NCBI RefSeq assembly: GCF_024666615.1
Contig: NZ_CP088297.1
Location: 2,108,001-2,172,000 of the forward strand
DNA from: Aquabacterium sp. J223
GTDB taxonomy: Bacteria; Pseudomonadota; Gammaproteobacteria; Burkholderiales; Burkholderiaceae_C
Reading direction: 5' to 3'
DNA: 64,000 bases
Made by a program: the position numbers and the translations under genes. The number at the start of each line of letters is the position of its first letter. Position 1 is the first letter of the stretch. Positions 62,771 to 64,000 of the stretch are shown here, piece after piece. The notes under the pieces are model-generated. The model ran no database searches, was not told the DNA's origin, and worked only from the letters and a program-made list of their open reading frames with translations.

Positions 62771-62977
62771 GGCCGGCCCGGCCGCGTCCGCGTCGCGCCG
62801 CCGCTTCAGCCGGCGCCGGGCCGGCGTGGCCATGAGGTAGAGCACCACGCCCATCGGCAGCAGCCCGTACAGCAGCAGGGTGAAGAAGGCGCCGAGCAGC
62901 GTCCCGTTCGGCGCCGTCGCTTCCGCCACCGCCATCATCAGCACCACGTAGCCCCAGGCCACCGCCACGATCAGCAT
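62702..62977 (-). CDS. Small two-helix membrane protein, unknown function
   Basis: A 91-residue protein. Two membrane segments (about 1-20 MLIVAVAWGYVVLMMAVAEA; about 27-49 LGAFFTLLLYGLLPMGVVLY) are followed by a basic stretch (ARRRLKRRR) and an Ala/Asp-rich cytoplasmic tail. Function unknown. The tail is antisense to the last 69 bases of pgeF, so its C-terminus is under double coding constraint. Supporting evidence is limited to the well-formed helices and the fact that the gap before phaC would otherwise be empty. Confidence 0.7.
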   Translation of the reverse strand: MLIVAVAWGYVVLMMAVAEATAPNGTLLGAFFTLLLYGLLPMGVVLYLMATPARRRLKRRRDADAAGPASTAPDQRGHAAGDAVAPERKET

Positions 62978-63064
62978 CGACCCCGCCTTTTGCCGACTTC
63001 AATTTCGGCGATGATGTCACCGCCTCCCCGGGCCGCGGACCCCGGGGCGCCGAGGAGAACAACG

Positions 63065-64000
63065 ATGAACGCGCCTGAATCCATGCACCCGCGGCCCGCC
63101 GCTGCCGCGAGCTTCCCACCCGTTGCCGACCTGGGTGTGGCCTTCGGCGACCTGCTGCAGCGCTTCGGCAAGGTGCAATTGCCGGCCGACGCGATGGCCC
63201 GGCTGCAGGCCGAGTACGTCGAGCAGGCGCGGGCCCTGTGGGACGAGGCGCTGGCGCCGCAGGCCGCCCCGGCACCGCTGAAGGACCGCCGCTTCGCCGC
63301 GCCGGTCTGGCAGGAGCAGGCCCATGCCCGCTTCGCCGCCAGCCTGTACCTGCTCAACGCCCGCACCCTGGCGCGCATGGCCGACCTGCTGGACGGCGAC
63401 CAGAAGACCCGCGAGCGCATCCGCTTCGCGGTGCGCCAGTTCGTCGACGCGACCAGCCCCAGCAACTACCTGCCGCTGAACCCGGAGGCGCTGCAGAAGG
63501 CCGTCGAGACCCAGGGCCAGAGCCTGATGGCCGGCCTTCAACACCTGCTGCACGACGTGCGCCAGGGCCATGTCTCGCAGACCGACGAGACGGTGTTCGA
63601 GGTCGGCCGCAACGTCGCCACCACCGAGGGCCAGGTGGTGTTCGAGAACGAGCTGCTGCAGCTCATCGAGTACCGGCCGCTGACCGAGACGGTGCACGAG
63701 CGGCCCATCCTGTTCGTGCCGCCCTGCATCAACAAGTACTACATCCTCGACCTGCAGCCGGAGAACTCGCTCATCCGCTACACCGTGGCCGAGGGCCACC
63801 GGACCTTCGTCATCAGCTGGCGCAACCCCGACGAATCGCTGTCCGACAAGGGCTGGGACGACTACATCGAGGACGGTGTGCTGCGCGCCATCCAGGTGGT
63901 GCAGAGCATCTCGCGGCAGGAGCGCATCAACACGCTCGGCTTCTGCGTCGGCGGCACCCTGCTGGCCACCGCGCTGGCGGTGCTGGAGGCGCGCGGCGAG
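63065..64000 (+). CDS. phaC: Class I poly(3-hydroxyalkanoate) synthase PhaC, N-terminal part (cut by window edge)
   Basis: The first 312 residues of a PHA synthase. The N-terminal helical region includes RFAAPVWQEQAHARFAASLY and ATSPSNYLPLNPEALQKAVE. The start of the alpha/beta-hydrolase domain includes RPILFVPPCINKYYILDLQP and the lipase-like box GFCVGG with nucleophile Cys 294. It polymerises hydroxyacyl-CoA into storage granules. The length before the Cys (about 294 versus 319 in Cupriavidus) indicates class I. ATG 63065 has GAGGAGAAC in front. The remaining domain lies beyond the window; phaA/phaB and phasin genes often follow. Confidence 0.96.
   Translation, partial: MNAPESMHPRPAAAASFPPVADLGVAFGDLLQRFGKVQLPADAMARLQAEYVEQARALWDEALAPQAAPAPLKDRRFAAPVWQEQAHARFAASLYLLNARTLARMADLLDGDQKTRERIRFAVRQFVDATSPSNYLPLNPEALQKAVETQGQSLMAGLQHLLHDVRQGHVSQTDETVFEVGRNVATTEGQVVFENELLQLIEYRPLTETVHERPILFVPPCINKYYILDLQPENSLIRYTVAEGHRTFVISWRNPDESLSDKGWDDYIEDGVLRAIQVVQSISRQERINTLGFCVGGTLLATALAVLEARGE

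Overview
The window is a very GC-rich, densely packed piece of a bacterial chromosome. A class I polyhydroxyalkanoate synthase, two PEP-CTERM exported proteins, a polar-flagellum operon, branched-chain-type ABC importers, an Ohr/OhrR pair and the general protein style point to Burkholderiales (Betaproteobacteria), probably a Rubrivivax/Ideonella/Leptothrix-like lineage. That placement is inference from gene content, not from a marker gene. No insertion sequence, prophage, CRISPR array or rRNA was seen, and there is one tRNA. No gene-free stretch exceeds about 270 bases.

Layout. 1-2039: start of an indolepyruvate oxidoreductase gene with a divergent LysR regulator. 2118-8927: flagellar operon flgG-H-I-J-K-L (distal rod, L-ring, P-ring, rod muramidase, hook-filament junction); flgB-F are not here. 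8973-21204: signalling block with an HDOD/degenerate-EAL protein, a multi-PAS HisKA_2 kinase with an ANTAR antiterminator response regulator, a PEP-CTERM SGNH-like hydrolase, a frameshifted histidine kinase, an Hpt protein overlapping a REC-PAS-GGDEF-EAL protein, and a GGDEF cyclase. The position next to flagellar genes suggests motility/c-di-GMP control. 21227-25073: tesB, an acetyltransferase, tRNA-Ser(UGA) overlapping the end of apaH, and a CNNM/CorC protein. 25158-27163: a lower-GC, frameshifted toroid-type carbohydrate-enzyme-like gene, probably acquired. 27185-34743: glnD and map facing purL. 34748-41831: SDR, FAD monooxygenase, PF10118 hydrolase, DUF1624 membrane protein, rlmB, broken sirtuin and ClC. 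41828-49040: AraC regulator and a livKHMGF-like importer reading directly into an aldehyde dehydrogenase. 49042-53529: two half-size chromate transporters, an MFS exporter, a hydroxyacid dehydrogenase, DUF1993 and a small unknown protein. 53797-55590: lexA with two LexA boxes, divergent from a frameshifted asparaginase. 55524-64000: PEP-CTERM protein, ohr/ohrR with a candidate operator, recQ, NUDIX, a fumarylpyruvate-hydrolase/maleylpyruvate-isomerase-like pair, pgeF, a small membrane protein and the start of phaC.

Notable non-gene structure: a dispersed element of about 157 bp occurs twice (before rlmB and at the end of lexA) with several hairpins, one showing a compensatory base-pair change. 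A second type of hairpin element sits in frame inside the sirtuin gene. The apaH stop codon is exactly the anticodon of the tRNA-Ser gene.

Caution: at least seven one- or two-base indels, several in C6 or GC runs, break otherwise well-conserved genes. They are compatible with residual sequencing errors, so the 'broken' genes may be intact in the organism.
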